A stretch of DNA of 64,000 bases from Deinococcus arcticus (GCF_003028415.1 NZ_PYSV01000005.1:124001-188000); one strand, 5' to 3'. Shown: positions 34,278-44,051, numbered from the stretch's first letter. Notes: generated by a model not told the origin, from the letters alone. A program made the numbers and translations.

Positions 34278-36074
34278 ATGCCCCCTGTGCTCAGCCGCCG
34301 CGACCTGAATTTCCAGCTGTTCGAGGTGCTTGATACCGCCGCCCTGACCGCCCGCGCGCGCTTTTCCAGTCATACCCGCGAGGACTACGAGGCGGTGCTG
34401 ACCCTGGCCTTGGACGTGGCCGAGCGTCACTTTGCGCCGTATGCCCGCGAGGCCGACGAGCACGAGCCCACGCTGCGTGAAGGCCGGGTGGTGCTGCCCC
34501 TCTCCGCGCAGGCGGCCATGCAGGCATTCCGGGAAGCCGGCTTTTTCAGCGCCCACCACGACGAGGAACTGGGTGGGCTGGCCCTGCCCTGGGTGGTCAT
34601 GCAGGCGGCCATGGCGCATTTTCAGGCTGCCAACATCGGTTACAGCGGCTACCCCTTCCTGACCATCGGCAACGCCAACCTGCAGCGGCAGTTCGCCTCG
34701 CCGGAGCAGCAGCGGCGGTACATGATGCCGCTGCTGGAGGGCCGCTGGTTCGGCACCATGGCGCTGTCTGAACCGCAGGCGGGCTCCGGGCTGGCGGACA
34801 TTTCCACCACTGCCACGCCACGCCCCGACGGCACCTACGCCATTCGCGGCACCAAGATGTGGATTTCGGGCGGCGAACACGAACTCACCGAGAACATCGT
34901 GCATCTGGTGCTGGCGCGCATGGCGGGGGGCGAGGCAGGTGTGCGCGGCATCAGCCTGTTTCTGGTGCCCCGCTTTCGCCTGCGCCAGGACGGCTCGCCC
35001 GGAGAGACCAACCATGTGGTGCTGGCGGGCCTGAACCACAAACTGGGTTACCGGGGCACCGTGAACACGCTGCTGAACTTTGGCGAGGGCGGCGAAACGG
35101 TGGGCGAACTGGTGGGGGCGCCGGGGCAGGGCTTGGCGCAGATGTTCCACATGATGAACGAGGCCCGCATTGGCGTGGGTCTGGGCGCAGTCATGCTGGG
35201 CAGTGCCGGCTACCAGCACAGCCTCGCCTACGCCCGTGAACGCCGGCAGGGGCGGCGCCCGGGCGCGCGTGATCCGCTCTCGCCCCCGGTGCCCATCATT
35301 GAACACGCCGATGTGCGCCGCCTGCTGCTGCGCCAGAAGGCCACCGTGGAAGGGGGGCTGGCCCTGGGGCTGTATGCCTGCGCACTGGTGGACGACCTGC
35401 ACACCGGGCCCCAGGAGGCGCGCGCGGACACAGGGCTGCTGCTGGACCTGCTCACGCCCATCGTCAAAAGCTGGCCCAGCCGCCATGTTCAGGCCGCCCT
35501 CAGCGACGCCATTCAGGTGATGGGCGGCGCGGGCTATACCCGGGATTTCCCTGTCGAGATGTACTACCGTGACAACCGCCTCAACCCTATCCACGAGGGC
35601 ACGGAAGGCATTCAGGCCGCCGATCTGCTGGGCCGCAAGCTCACGCAGGCGGGCGGGCGGGGCCTGAGCGTGCTGCTGACGCGCCTGGAGGCGGACCTGG
35701 CGGCCAGTGAGCCCCTGACTGGCCTGGATGAGATTCGTTCAGGCGTGCGCGGGGCGGCGCAGGCGGGCCCGGCGGCCCTGGGGGCCCTGCTGGCCCGCGC
35801 CGCCGACCTGGGCCCGGAACGGGTGCTGGCCGGGGCCCACAGCGCCCTGGAACTGCTGGGCGGCGTGGTGTTGGGCTGGATGTGGCTGCGGCAGGCGGCG
35901 GCAGCGGCCCGCGCCCTGCCCACCGCGCGCGGAGAAGACACTGCTTTTTACCAGGGCAAGCTGCAGGCTGCCCGATTCTTTGCGTTGCATGAACTGCCCA
36001 GAATTCGCGTGCACATCGAACTGCTGGCCGCCGCCGACACCACCGCTCTAGACATGTCGCCCGAGTGGTTCTGA
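34278..36074 (+). CDS. Acyl-CoA dehydrogenase, DmdC-like long form
   Basis: 598 residues, longer than the common 380, behind CAAGGAGA. The middle has MALSEPQAGSGLADISTTA and TKMWISGGEHELTENIVHLV (FAD and substrate loop), and the C-terminal helical domain has QVMGGAGYTRDFPVEMYYRDNRL and IHEGTEGIQAADLLGRKL. The extra C-terminal 150 residues place it with the 3-methylmercaptopropionyl-CoA dehydrogenase-like subgroup. The true acyl substrate is unknown; the divergent MDR enzyme and MerR gene suggest a regulated acyl-CoA pathway. Confidence 0.88.
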   Translation: MPPVLSRRDLNFQLFEVLDTAALTARARFSSHTREDYEAVLTLALDVAERHFAPYAREADEHEPTLREGRVVLPLSAQAAMQAFREAGFFSAHHDEELGGLALPWVVMQAAMAHFQAANIGYSGYPFLTIGNANLQRQFASPEQQRRYMMPLLEGRWFGTMALSEPQAGSGLADISTTATPRPDGTYAIRGTKMWISGGEHELTENIVHLVLARMAGGEAGVRGISLFLVPRFRLRQDGSPGETNHVVLAGLNHKLGYRGTVNTLLNFGEGGETVGELVGAPGQGLAQMFHMMNEARIGVGLGAVMLGSAGYQHSLAYARERRQGRRPGARDPLSPPVPIIEHADVRRLLLRQKATVEGGLALGLYACALVDDLHTGPQEARADTGLLLDLLTPIVKSWPSRHVQAALSDAIQVMGGAGYTRDFPVEMYYRDNRLNPIHEGTEGIQAADLLGRKLTQAGGRGLSVLLTRLEADLAASEPLTGLDEIRSGVRGAAQAGPAALGALLARAADLGPERVLAGAHSALELLGGVVLGWMWLRQAAAAARALPTARGEDTAFYQGKLQAARFFALHELPRIRVHIELLAAADTTALDMSPEWF

Positions 36075-36210
36075 CCACCTGTCGCCACCTGTCCGGCGGG
36101 CTGGGGTAGGGTGAGGCCACACGACAATTCAGCGCCCCTGTGACCGGTTCCAACCATCGGCCCCAGCGCTGGATTCGCGTGCTGGCGCGCGGTTTGCGCC
36201 CGGAGGTGAC

Positions 36211-37206
36211 ATGACGAACGCCCGTCTGCTGGTCCTCTTGCCTGCGCTGCTGGCTGCCTGTAGCGCTCCGTCCTCTCCCCAGCTGGCGTCCGGCCCAGAA
36301 GCCGCCCGGCTGAGTGCACAGTCAGTGCTGACGTGGCAGGCGCTGCGCCAGGGTGACAGTGGCCGCGATGTGGTCACGCTGCAGTATCTGCTGCGCCACC
36401 GGGGCCAGACCCTGAGTGTGGACGGGGCTTTTGGCGCCGGCACCGACACCGCCGTGCGCAACTTCCAGCGGGCGAGCGGCCTGACGGTGGATGGCATCGT
36501 GGGGGGCAACACCTGGGAAAAACTGATCGCCACGGTGCGCCAGGGTGACAGCAACAACGCCGTGCGCGCCGTGCAGGACCAGCTGCGCAGCGGTTACGGC
36601 TACGGCAGCGTGACCGTGGACGGCGTGTTTGGCGCGGGCACCAATACCGCCGTGCGCGACTTCCAGAGCAAACGTGGCCTCAGCGCCGACGGCGTGGTGG
36701 GTCTGAACACCTGGCACGCGCTGGTGACGGGCAGCAGCACCGGCGGCACCGGCACCACCGCCAGCCTCGCCAGCCAGATTCTGAACAACAGCCGTATCAC
36801 GCTGGGCACCAGCAGCTCCACGGTAAACGGCAATCCCCGGCAGAACATCGTGGACACGGCGGCCGGTCGCCTCGCCACGCGCGGCTGCGCCAGCAACGCC
36901 AACTGCGGCCTGACCGTGGCCCTGAAGCGGTCCATGCTGCAGGGGCTGGCCAGCATGGGCGCGAACAATTCCATGTACATCACGTCCATTGCGGGCGGCG
37001 TGCATTCCACCTATTCCGACCACTACGCCGGGCTGGCCCTGGACATCGGCACCTGGAACGGCGTGAGCCTCGCCAGCCCCAACAGCGCCCACACGGCCGC
37101 GCGCAACGCCTGCATTGCGGCGGGCAGCGACCCCAGCCAGACCTTCAACGCCTACTACGATCCGCCCGGCGGGCACAGCAACCACGTGCACTGCGCCTGG
37201 AACTGA
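36211..37206 (+). CDS. Lipoprotein with two peptidoglycan-binding repeats and M15-like peptidase domain
   Basis: 331 residues, ribosome site GGAGGTG. Lipobox LLAAC near residue 17. Two PG_binding_1 repeats (about 45-100 and 110-170; VDGAFGAGTDTAVRNFQ, VDGVFGAGTNTAVRDFQ). The C-terminal domain has SDHYAGLALDIG near 268 and HSNHVHC near 327, matching the SxHxxGxAxD and HxH zinc ligands of VanY/M15 D,D- or L,D-carboxypeptidases. It probably trims cell wall peptides. The amidase gene follows after only three bases. Confidence 0.8.
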   Translation: MTNARLLVLLPALLAACSAPSSPQLASGPEAARLSAQSVLTWQALRQGDSGRDVVTLQYLLRHRGQTLSVDGAFGAGTDTAVRNFQRASGLTVDGIVGGNTWEKLIATVRQGDSNNAVRAVQDQLRSGYGYGSVTVDGVFGAGTNTAVRDFQSKRGLSADGVVGLNTWHALVTGSSTGGTGTTASLASQILNNSRITLGTSSSTVNGNPRQNIVDTAAGRLATRGCASNANCGLTVALKRSMLQGLASMGANNSMYITSIAGGVHSTYSDHYAGLALDIGTWNGVSLASPNSAHTAARNACIAAGSDPSQTFNAYYDPPGGHSNHVHCAWN

Positions 37207-37209
37207 CAG

Positions 37210-38301
37210 ATGGCGGCCAAAAATGTCTTGACCCGGCGCGACCTGCTGCGCCTGGGGGCCCTGGTGGGCGGTGGCGCTTTTCTGGCCAGCTGCGGCGTGA
37301 AGGTCGCCAGCCCGGCCCTGCCCCAGACCCCCCTGAATGCCCTGGCGGTCGCCTCACCTTCGGTGGCGGGCACAGCCGCCTGGGCCGCTCAGGCCCCCAG
37401 GTCGCCCATTGTGTTGCTCTCGGCGCGGCCCACGCGCCTGATTGTGCACCACACCGCCAGTGCCAACACCAGCGACCTCTCGCGCGCCCAGGCGTACAGC
37501 CTCGCCCGCTCCATTCAGCAAAGCCACTTCTCTCGTGGCTGGATTGATTCGGGCCAGCAGTTCACCATCAGCCGGGGCGGCTATGTGCTCGAAGGCCGCC
37601 ACCGCAGCCTCGAAGCGGCCCAGGGTGGGCAGCAGCACGTGCAGGGCGCCCACTGCGACGGCTTCAATGACGTCTCGGTGGGCATTGAGAACGAGGGCAC
37701 CTACATGACCGTCTCGCCCCCGGGCGGGCAGTACAGCGCCCTGGTGGGCCTGTGCGCGTGGCTGTGCCAGCAGTACGGCATTCCCGCCAGCGAGCTGTAC
37801 GGCCACCGCGATTTCAACAACACCGACTGCCCCGGCGACGTGCTGTACGCCAAACTGCCGCAGTTGCGCGCCGATGTGGCGGCCCGGCTGGGCGTGAGTC
37901 TGCGCCTGTGGCCCACCACCCGCGCCCCCATGACCGGTGAGCGGGTGCGCAGTGCCCAGCGCCTGTTGCTGGCTGCCGGGCAGAGCCTGACTGCCGACGG
38001 CACCTACGGCAGTGGCACGGCGAGTGCGGTGCGCGCCTTTCAGAGCGGCGTGGGCCTGACCCCTGACGGCGTGATCGGTTCGGCCACCTGGGAGCGCCTG
38101 ATCCGCACCGTGCGGCGGGGCGACAGCGGGCCGGCGGTGCAGGCAGCCCAGGGCCAGCTGGCGGCGCGCGGCTACAGCGTGGCGGTGGACGGCGTGTTCG
38201 GGGCCGGCACCGAAACAGCGGTCCGGAACTTTCAGACCAGCCGGGGCCTGGGTGCCGACGGCGTGGTGGGCCCCAACACCTGGCACGCCCTGCAAAGTTA
38301 A
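37210..38301 (+). CDS. N-acetylmuramoyl-L-alanine amidase with two peptidoglycan-binding repeats
   Basis: 363 residues. An RRDLLRLGALVGGGAF stretch with lipobox LASC suggests a Tat-exported lipoprotein. The Amidase_2/PGRP domain spans about 75-235: IVHHTAS (zinc His near 79-80), NDVSVGIENEGTYM, and YGHRDFNNTDCPGD with the late His and Cys zinc ligands. Two PG_binding_1 repeats follow. It cleaves the amide between muramic acid and the stem peptide. It starts three bases after the upstream hydrolase, without its own ribosome site, so coupling is likely. A dispersed repeat begins at its stop codon. Confidence 0.9.
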   Translation: MAAKNVLTRRDLLRLGALVGGGAFLASCGVKVASPALPQTPLNALAVASPSVAGTAAWAAQAPRSPIVLLSARPTRLIVHHTASANTSDLSRAQAYSLARSIQQSHFSRGWIDSGQQFTISRGGYVLEGRHRSLEAAQGGQQHVQGAHCDGFNDVSVGIENEGTYMTVSPPGGQYSALVGLCAWLCQQYGIPASELYGHRDFNNTDCPGDVLYAKLPQLRADVAARLGVSLRLWPTTRAPMTGERVRSAQRLLLAAGQSLTADGTYGSGTASAVRAFQSGVGLTPDGVIGSATWERLIRTVRRGDSGPAVQAAQGQLAARGYSVAVDGVFGAGTETAVRNFQTSRGLGADGVVGPNTWHALQS

Positions 38302-38352
38302 GTCACTCCGCTGCTGGTCCCCAGATCAACCGAGCGAAGCGAGTATCGAAAT
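38298..38352. repeat. Partial copy of the 152-bp repeat
   Basis: TTAAGTCACTCCGCTG, CAGATCAACCGAGCG, GCGAGTATCGAAA follow the left third of the full repeat with changes. The TTAA at its start contains the amidase stop codon, mirroring the way copy 1 overlaps a stop codon. Confidence 0.6.
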
Positions 38353-38360
38353 AAGCGCAG

Positions 38361-38407
38361 CCTGAAAGCCGCCGCCCGGAGCATTTTCCTGGGCGGCGGC
38401 TTTCAGG
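38361..38407. terminator. Strong bidirectional terminator hairpin
   Basis: CCTGAAAGCCGCCGCCC (38361-38377) and GGGCGGCGGCTTTCAGG (38391-38407) form a perfect 17-bp stem with a 13-base loop between convergent genes. Confidence 0.8.
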
Positions 38408-38419
38408 TTGCGGGCAGAC

Positions 38420-38764
38420 TCAGCTGGGCTTGTAACCGCAGCTCAGGCTGCCCAGATACAGCGCGTCGCGGTGCTGGCGGCCGCCGCCCGCGTTCTTGTG
38501 CTCGTGGGCAAGGTGGGCTTCGAGCGCCGCCGCCGAGATGCTGATGACCACGTAAGCGTTGTTGTCCACAGCGCTCGTGGCGTGGCAGACGAGCACCTTG
38601 TTGTCATGTCCTTCGTACGAGCCGCCGTTGCCCCGCAGGTAACCCGGCATCACGTCCTTGACCACCACGCCTGAGGGAAGGGTGACTGGCGCGTTGGCAG
38701 AGGGCGTGGCCGAGGCCAGCGAGGCGGCGCCCAGCAGGGCCAGCAGGAGTGCGCTTCGTTTCAT
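38420..38764 (-). CDS. Small secreted protein with a CHxT...AHLAH motif
   Basis: 114 residues. Signal peptide through LASATPS (about 1-22). The mature part contains KVLVCHATSAVDNNAYVVIS and ALEAHLAHEHKNAG, resembling the VCHxT...VxIxVxxxAxxAHLxHGD module found in many secreted bacterial proteins and probably metal-binding through His and Cys. Function unknown. Convergent with the amidase; its own upstream region is AT-rich. Confidence 0.65.
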   Translation of the reverse strand: MKRSALLLALLGAASLASATPSANAPVTLPSGVVVKDVMPGYLRGNGGSYEGHDNKVLVCHATSAVDNNAYVVISISAAALEAHLAHEHKNAGGGRQHRDALYLGSLSCGYKPS

Positions 38765-39160
38765 AGTTCCTCCCGGTACAGGCTGAAATGGCGCTGTACG
38801 GTGTACCGGCCAGTGTAAGGTTTTTCACGTCTACACGAAAGCGCCCCGGTGGGGAGGGTCCCTGAAGTCAGGCACACCCCAGTGAAAAGAGCGAAAGACA
38901 GGCACGTTAAGCCAGAAAATGTGATTTTAGACATGATGCAAAGTTGTCTAGACAATATGGATTCATTCAATGGGGGAAAGTGAGCTGCGTTCATTGACCT
39001 TCTCCAGAGCGCGCTCTAAGATTCCTTTCACGAGCTACATCTCAATTTCATCTGCACTCGTTGTTTCTGCATGAACGGTGGCCCCCACGTCTCTGCGCAA
39101 TTGGTGTCGTCTGGTCACCTGTTCTCCGCCTGCTCTCTTCGTAAGGAGTCACTTTCACCC
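38765..39160. other. AT-rich divergent regulatory region
   Basis: About 400 bases between the small secreted protein and the surface lipoprotein. Contains a perfect 12-bp palindrome TTGTCTAGACAA at 38944-38955, a likely operator or promoter element. No gene seen. Confidence 0.5.
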
Positions 39161-41461
39161 ATGGCCCTGAAACCCCTGTCTATCGGCTCCGCCTTCGTGC
39201 TCGGCACCCTTCTGATCGGCTGCAACCCGCCGACCACGCCTGCAGACACCACGGCGCCCACCATTGCCCTCAGCGCCACCCCCAATCCCGTGACCGCCAA
39301 CGGCACCTTCACCCTGAAGGCCGCCGTCAGTGACGATGTGGGCGTGACCAAGGTTGAGTTCTATGACGGCGCGACCAAGCTGGGCGAGGACACCACGGCC
39401 CCCTACGAATTGCCTGTGGCAGTCACCATTGCCAACAACGGCAAGAAGACCTATACCGCCACTGCCTACGACGCGGCCGGTAACAAAGCCAGCGCCAATA
39501 CCGAAGTCAATGTGACGATTACCGACGTCACCGCTCCCACCGTGTCACTGACGGCTACTCCCAACCCCGTGACCGCAGCGGGCACTGTTACCCTCAGAGC
39601 CACTGCTGCGGATAACGTGGGCGTGACCAAGGTGGAGTTCTTTGAAGGCACCACCAAGCTGGGTGAGGACACCACCGCACCCTTTGAAATGACGGTCAGC
39701 CTGAACGCCGTGCAAAACGGCAAAAAGACCTACACAGCGACTGCCTACGACGCCGCCGGCAACAAGACCAGCGCCAGCACCGAGGTGACCGTGGCAATCA
39801 CGGCCGCCACCGCGCCTCTGCGCGGCACCGTGGTGGACCAGAACATCGGCGCCCCCGTGGCTGGCAGCACCATCACCGTGATGCAGGGCGGCACCACCCT
39901 GGGCACCGTGACCACAGACGCCAACGGTCAGTTCACCCTGAACGGCCTGAGCGCCGGCACCTATGACCTCAAGGCGCGCAAGACCGGCATGGCCGGCTCT
40001 GACCTGTACGGCGTGATGGTGGGCACCGATACCCCCAGCGTGCAGCTGGTGCAGCGCCCAGCCTTCGACACGGCCGTGAGCCCTGAGCCCGCCCAGATCA
40101 GCTTCACGCGCGCCGACGGCACGACCCCTCTGGCCGGGTCCACCTTCACCAACAGCGTGGACTTCAAGATCAAGACGGACGCCAACTACACCGGACCCAT
40201 TCGCATCATGTACGCCCAGCTGGGCCGTACCCCGGGCTCGGGCGTCATCACGGCGTCCAATACCGCCAACAACTGGAACTTTTCGCCGCCCCAGGACCAG
40301 CAGGGCGTCATTGAGAGTCCGGGGGTCACGGTGCCCAATGCGAGCTCGCCCAACTTCATCGCGGGCTTTGGCACCGCGGCGGGCGAGACGGTCTACCTGC
40401 AGATCATGGTGGTGGACTTCAACTTCAACTACTCGCGCTACATCGTGCCGATCAAGCTGATCAACACGAACGCCAGCCAGAACGTGACGGTGACGGCCCC
40501 CACGGCCGCTGCCGCCACCGCCTTCACCCTGAAGCAGGAAGGTTCGTGGACCACGCCCTACAACACCCCCAACCCCGACGCCGCCCCCAACGGTTCGGGC
40601 GTGTTCGTGGAAGTGCGCTGGTGCTACACCAACACGGCCGCCGTGCCCTTCGCCTTCGACATCGAGCGCTCCGAGAACGGCACCACCTTCACCAAGGTGG
40701 GCACGGTGGGCGGCGGCGCCAACGCCAGCTGCAGCGCCACCAACCAGGCGTCCCGTCCCTACAACTTCCGTGACACCAGCGCCGATCTGACGGTGGGCAA
40801 GACCTTTACCTACCGCGTGATGGCGCGCGGTGCCAACAGCGTCGCCAGCAACACCACCCAGACCACGCCGCTGGCGCAGTTCCAGCCCACCTTTATCGCG
40901 CCCGCCGATGAAAGCACCGGCGTGAGCCTCAATCCCACCTTCGTGATGGGCCAGAATCAGACGGAGATCGGCGCAGACGGCGCGGCCTACAACCTGCGCC
41001 TGCGCGACCTGATGACGCTGAGCGGGTACAACCTGCCTGGATCGGCCGCCAACGCTCTGATCCGTGTGGAAGAAGGCACGGGGCCCACGGGCAACGGCAT
41101 TGCTGTGGGTCAGAGTGCCGTGTTCACCAGCACGGGCGCCGTTCTGGGTGCCCCGGCCACCGCCGCCAACGTGCTGACCGACACCAGCGGCAAGTTCGGT
41201 GCAGCCAAGAGCCTGGCCCCTGTCAACACCACCGCCCATACGGTCAGCCTGCCCCTGAATGTGCTGGGCGCCCCGGCTCTGCAGCCCCTGCGCCCCTACA
41301 AGTGGGAGATGTACTCGGGCTTTGCGTACAAGTACGCGCCCAGCGAAGGCAACCGGATCTCGGCCTACTCGGTCTTCACCTGGCCCGCCGGTACCGACGC
41401 GCCCATCCTGCAGACCCGCGGCACCAACATCAACTGGGACTTCATCACGGGCGAGAAGTAA
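39161..41461 (+). CDS. Surface lipoprotein with two Ig-like domains and a carboxypeptidase-regulatory-like domain
   Basis: 766 residues; AAGGAG lies 14 bases before the ATG. Lipobox LLIGC near residue 17. Two Ig-like domains (about 27-120 and 122-215), each with DNVGVTKVEF or DDVGVTKVEF and KTYTATAYDAAGNK, nearly repeats of each other. Next a CarboxypepD_reg-like domain (about 220-290; GTVVDQNIGAPVAGSTITVM and LNGLSAGTYDLKARKTG). The remaining 470 residues are beta-rich with Fn3-like character. It is 78 bases upstream of a subtilase gene, so the two may be co-transcribed. Possibly an adhesin or substrate-binding surface protein. Confidence 0.75.
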   Translation: MALKPLSIGSAFVLGTLLIGCNPPTTPADTTAPTIALSATPNPVTANGTFTLKAAVSDDVGVTKVEFYDGATKLGEDTTAPYELPVAVTIANNGKKTYTATAYDAAGNKASANTEVNVTITDVTAPTVSLTATPNPVTAAGTVTLRATAADNVGVTKVEFFEGTTKLGEDTTAPFEMTVSLNAVQNGKKTYTATAYDAAGNKTSASTEVTVAITAATAPLRGTVVDQNIGAPVAGSTITVMQGGTTLGTVTTDANGQFTLNGLSAGTYDLKARKTGMAGSDLYGVMVGTDTPSVQLVQRPAFDTAVSPEPAQISFTRADGTTPLAGSTFTNSVDFKIKTDANYTGPIRIMYAQLGRTPGSGVITASNTANNWNFSPPQDQQGVIESPGVTVPNASSPNFIAGFGTAAGETVYLQIMVVDFNFNYSRYIVPIKLINTNASQNVTVTAPTAAAATAFTLKQEGSWTTPYNTPNPDAAPNGSGVFVEVRWCYTNTAAVPFAFDIERSENGTTFTKVGTVGGGANASCSATNQASRPYNFRDTSADLTVGKTFTYRVMARGANSVASNTTQTTPLAQFQPTFIAPADESTGVSLNPTFVMGQNQTEIGADGAAYNLRLRDLMTLSGYNLPGSAANALIRVEEGTGPTGNGIAVGQSAVFTSTGAVLGAPATAANVLTDTSGKFGAAKSLAPVNTTAHTVSLPLNVLGAPALQPLRPYKWEMYSGFAYKYAPSEGNRISAYSVFTWPAGTDAPILQTRGTNINWDFITGEK

Positions 41462-41539
41462 ACCCGGCCTGGGGCCTGACCCCAGGCCCTGGCACCTCCG
41501 CTCCAGCTGACCCTTTCTTTCCACAGTGAGGCTTCAAAA

Positions 41540-43636
41540 ATGCGCAAGAACCTTCCGCTGACCCTGGGCGTGCTCGGCCTGACCGCCCTGCTCGCCGCCT
41601 GCTCCAACCAGTCTGCTCCCGTTGCTGCCGCCCCGGCCCCCGCCGAGCAGCAGATCGCCCGCAGCGGCAACCTGCAGTACGTGCAGAACGAAGTCGTGGT
41701 GGGCTACACCACCGAAGCGGGGCTGGCCGCTGCCGCCAAGGCCATGGGCGGCGAAGTGGTCCGTACCATTCCTGAAATCAAAACCGCGCTGGTGCGGGTC
41801 TCGGGCGACGCCCTGAAACTCGCCAGTCGCGCCAAGGTGGACGGTGTGCGCTACGCCAGTGCCAACGCAGTGGTCGTGCCGGACCGCGGTACCCCCACCA
41901 TCACCAACAGCAGCCTTGCTCCGCAGGCCGCCAACGCGGACCAGATCTTCGACGTGCTGCCCCAGTACGCCCTGGACCCCCGTCACCTGAACGCCAAGGT
42001 CGCCTGGGACAAGGGCCTGACCGGTAAGGGCGTGATTGTGGCCGTGATTGACGATCCGGGCGACGTGACCCACCCCGACCTGGCGCCCAACTGGGCCGGC
42101 AAGGCCTTTGACCCCCGCCAGAACAAGACCTACACCTCTGGGACTGAGTGGAGCAATTACTTCAAGAAGCCCGAGAACTCGCACGGCACCTACGTGGCCT
42201 CCAGCATCATTGCGGCCAAGAACGGCAAGGGCATCGTGGGTCTGGCCTACGAAGCCAAGTGGATGCCCGTGACCATGTTCAACCCCGGCGGCTACTCCAG
42301 CTTTGAAATCGCGCTGGGCGCCGTGTGGGCCACCAACAACGGTGCGCGCGCCATCAACAACTCCTGGGGCGGCGGCGTGAGCTTCGGCCCGGTCAAGGAC
42401 GCCTTCGACTACGCCATGGCCAACGGCACGACCATCGTGGCGTCCATGGGGAACTCCTACCACGACGAGTTCCAGTACCCGGCAGCCCTGCCCGGCGTGA
42501 TTGCCTCCGGCGCGCTGGATGCCAGTAACCGCAGGGTGACCTTCAGCACCCACGGCCGTCACATCTCGACGACGGCGCCGGGTCAGGACACCATGCTGGC
42601 CAGCCCCACCTGGCTGGACTCGACCGTCAAGCCGGACGGCGGCTACGCCCTGATCTCGGGCACCTCGTTCTCCTCGCCCTACACCACGGCTGTGGCCGCG
42701 CTGATTCTGCAGAAATGCCCCGCCGCCACGCCCTACCAGGTGCGCCGCGTGATGGAAATGAACGCGGACAGCTCTATTGGCACCAACCCCAACGGCTTTG
42801 ACCGGGAAACCGGCTGGGGCCGCCTGGACGCGGGCAAGATTGCCCAGAACCTGACCGACTGCGCCGCGCTGCCCGCCAAGGGCGCCAACGTGCTGATCGA
42901 AGTGAAGTACACCAGCAACTCCAACGGCGTGCAGACCGGCATTCTGGGCGACGTGATTCTGCGCGGCCAGGGCACGCGCGCCGGCGCCACCGACGATCCC
43001 ACCCCGCTGTACCTGAGCCCCACCGACAACAACGGCGAGGCCCGCTTCAGCGAGATTGCCCCTGGCACCTACGACATCTACGTGGCCGGCCCCGACCTGA
43101 GCACCACCGGCGGCAAGACCGAGGACCGGGGCACCTTTATCGGCACCCTGACGGCCACCAGCGGCTCGACCTACTACCGCCCCGATGAAAAGCGCGTCAT
43201 CGTGCCGGCCGGCGTGGTCAACCTGAACCCCGCTGACCCCTACGAGCCCAACGATGACATGGCCAGCGCCAAGGCCATCGCCTACGGCCAGACCACCCAG
43301 ACCGCCTACATCTTCGGCAAGCCCCGCGACTTTGATTACTTCAAGTTCACGGGCGCCGCGAACGATCAGATCAAGGCCGAGATGCTGGCGGCCGCGCAGA
43401 TCGGCGGTCAGCTGGACGCCTTCCTGTACCTGGTTGACAGCACGGGCAAGGTCCTGGCCAGCAACGATGACCGTGGCACTCCCCGCATTGACAGCGACTC
43501 GGAAGTGACCTTCACGCTGCCCGCTGCCGGCACCTACTACCTGGTGGCCACCAGCTACGAGATCGCCAGCAGCGCCACGACCACCGATGACAGCCCCTTC
43601 AACAAGTACCAGCTGAAGCTGAGCAAGACGAACTAA
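41540..43636 (+). CDS. Secreted subtilisin-like S8 serine protease with PPC domain
   Basis: 698 residues. Lipobox LLAAC near 20, an inhibitor-like propeptide (about 45-115), then the S8 catalytic domain: AVIDDPGDVTHPDL (Asp near 170), NSHGTYVAS (His near 214), INNSWGGG with the oxyanion region, and SGTSFSSPY (Ser near 375). A beta domain follows (about 450-555) and a C-terminal PPC domain (about 565-690; DPYEPNDDMASAKAI, DFDYFKF). It should be an active extracellular protease. The gene ends at a textbook terminator. Confidence 0.93.
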   Translation: MRKNLPLTLGVLGLTALLAACSNQSAPVAAAPAPAEQQIARSGNLQYVQNEVVVGYTTEAGLAAAAKAMGGEVVRTIPEIKTALVRVSGDALKLASRAKVDGVRYASANAVVVPDRGTPTITNSSLAPQAANADQIFDVLPQYALDPRHLNAKVAWDKGLTGKGVIVAVIDDPGDVTHPDLAPNWAGKAFDPRQNKTYTSGTEWSNYFKKPENSHGTYVASSIIAAKNGKGIVGLAYEAKWMPVTMFNPGGYSSFEIALGAVWATNNGARAINNSWGGGVSFGPVKDAFDYAMANGTTIVASMGNSYHDEFQYPAALPGVIASGALDASNRRVTFSTHGRHISTTAPGQDTMLASPTWLDSTVKPDGGYALISGTSFSSPYTTAVAALILQKCPAATPYQVRRVMEMNADSSIGTNPNGFDRETGWGRLDAGKIAQNLTDCAALPAKGANVLIEVKYTSNSNGVQTGILGDVILRGQGTRAGATDDPTPLYLSPTDNNGEARFSEIAPGTYDIYVAGPDLSTTGGKTEDRGTFIGTLTATSGSTYYRPDEKRVIVPAGVVNLNPADPYEPNDDMASAKAIAYGQTTQTAYIFGKPRDFDYFKFTGAANDQIKAEMLAAAQIGGQLDAFLYLVDSTGKVLASNDDRGTPRIDSDSEVTFTLPAAGTYYLVATSYEIASSATTTDDSPFNKYQLKLSKTN

Positions 43637-43652
43637 GCCTCCGCTGATCAGG

Positions 43653-43683
43653 AGTGACCCCACATGTTGGGGTCACTTTTTTT
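43653..43683 (+). terminator. Intrinsic terminator of the subtilase gene
   Basis: GTGACCCCA and TGGGGTCAC pair around CATGT, followed by seven Ts (43677-43683). Confidence 0.95.
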
Positions 43684-44051
43684 CGCTGGTGGGACGTGAG
43701 GCCTGGAAGGCGCGCGTGTGCAGCGAAAGGGCAACGCCGGAGGCCCCGGACGAATCAGCAAGGCTTATCCAAACCCAGCGCGCACCGCTGACCGCTGGTG
43801 CCAGCACGATGTAACGGCGTTGCGTTTCCTCCGGGCAGCGGGCGCCGGGTCGGTTTGCGACCGCTTGTGGCCTCGCAGCGCTTGACCGGCCAGCTGCTCA
43901 TTTGCCCATGCCGCAGAGATACAGCTAAGTAACTCGCTGTTGATTTTTAGATCATCCGAGCGGAGCGAGTGGCGAACAAAGTGCCTCGCACCGGGAATGG
44001 ACACGTTGCTGCGCCCTTCTGAACCGTTGGAATGGGGGAGGGGCGAGGGAC
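43684..44051. other. Gene-free stretch with a partial dispersed repeat
   Basis: No gene recognised in 43684-43925. A degenerate copy of the 152-bp repeat follows from 43926, and then the aminopeptidase remnant. Confidence 0.5.
43926..44005. repeat. Degenerate partial copy of the 152-bp repeat
   Basis: TAAGTAACTCGCTGTTGAT, TTTAGATCATCCGAGCG and GAGCGAGTGGCGAA, then GCACCGGGAATGGACAC, follow the full repeat in order, but the right-hand hairpin arm is lost. Confidence 0.7.

Noticed and set aside
38944..38955. TTGTCTAGACAA as a radiation/desiccation response motif
   Set aside because: The known Deinococcus motif is a 17-bp site with TTATG and CATAA arms; this palindrome does not match.
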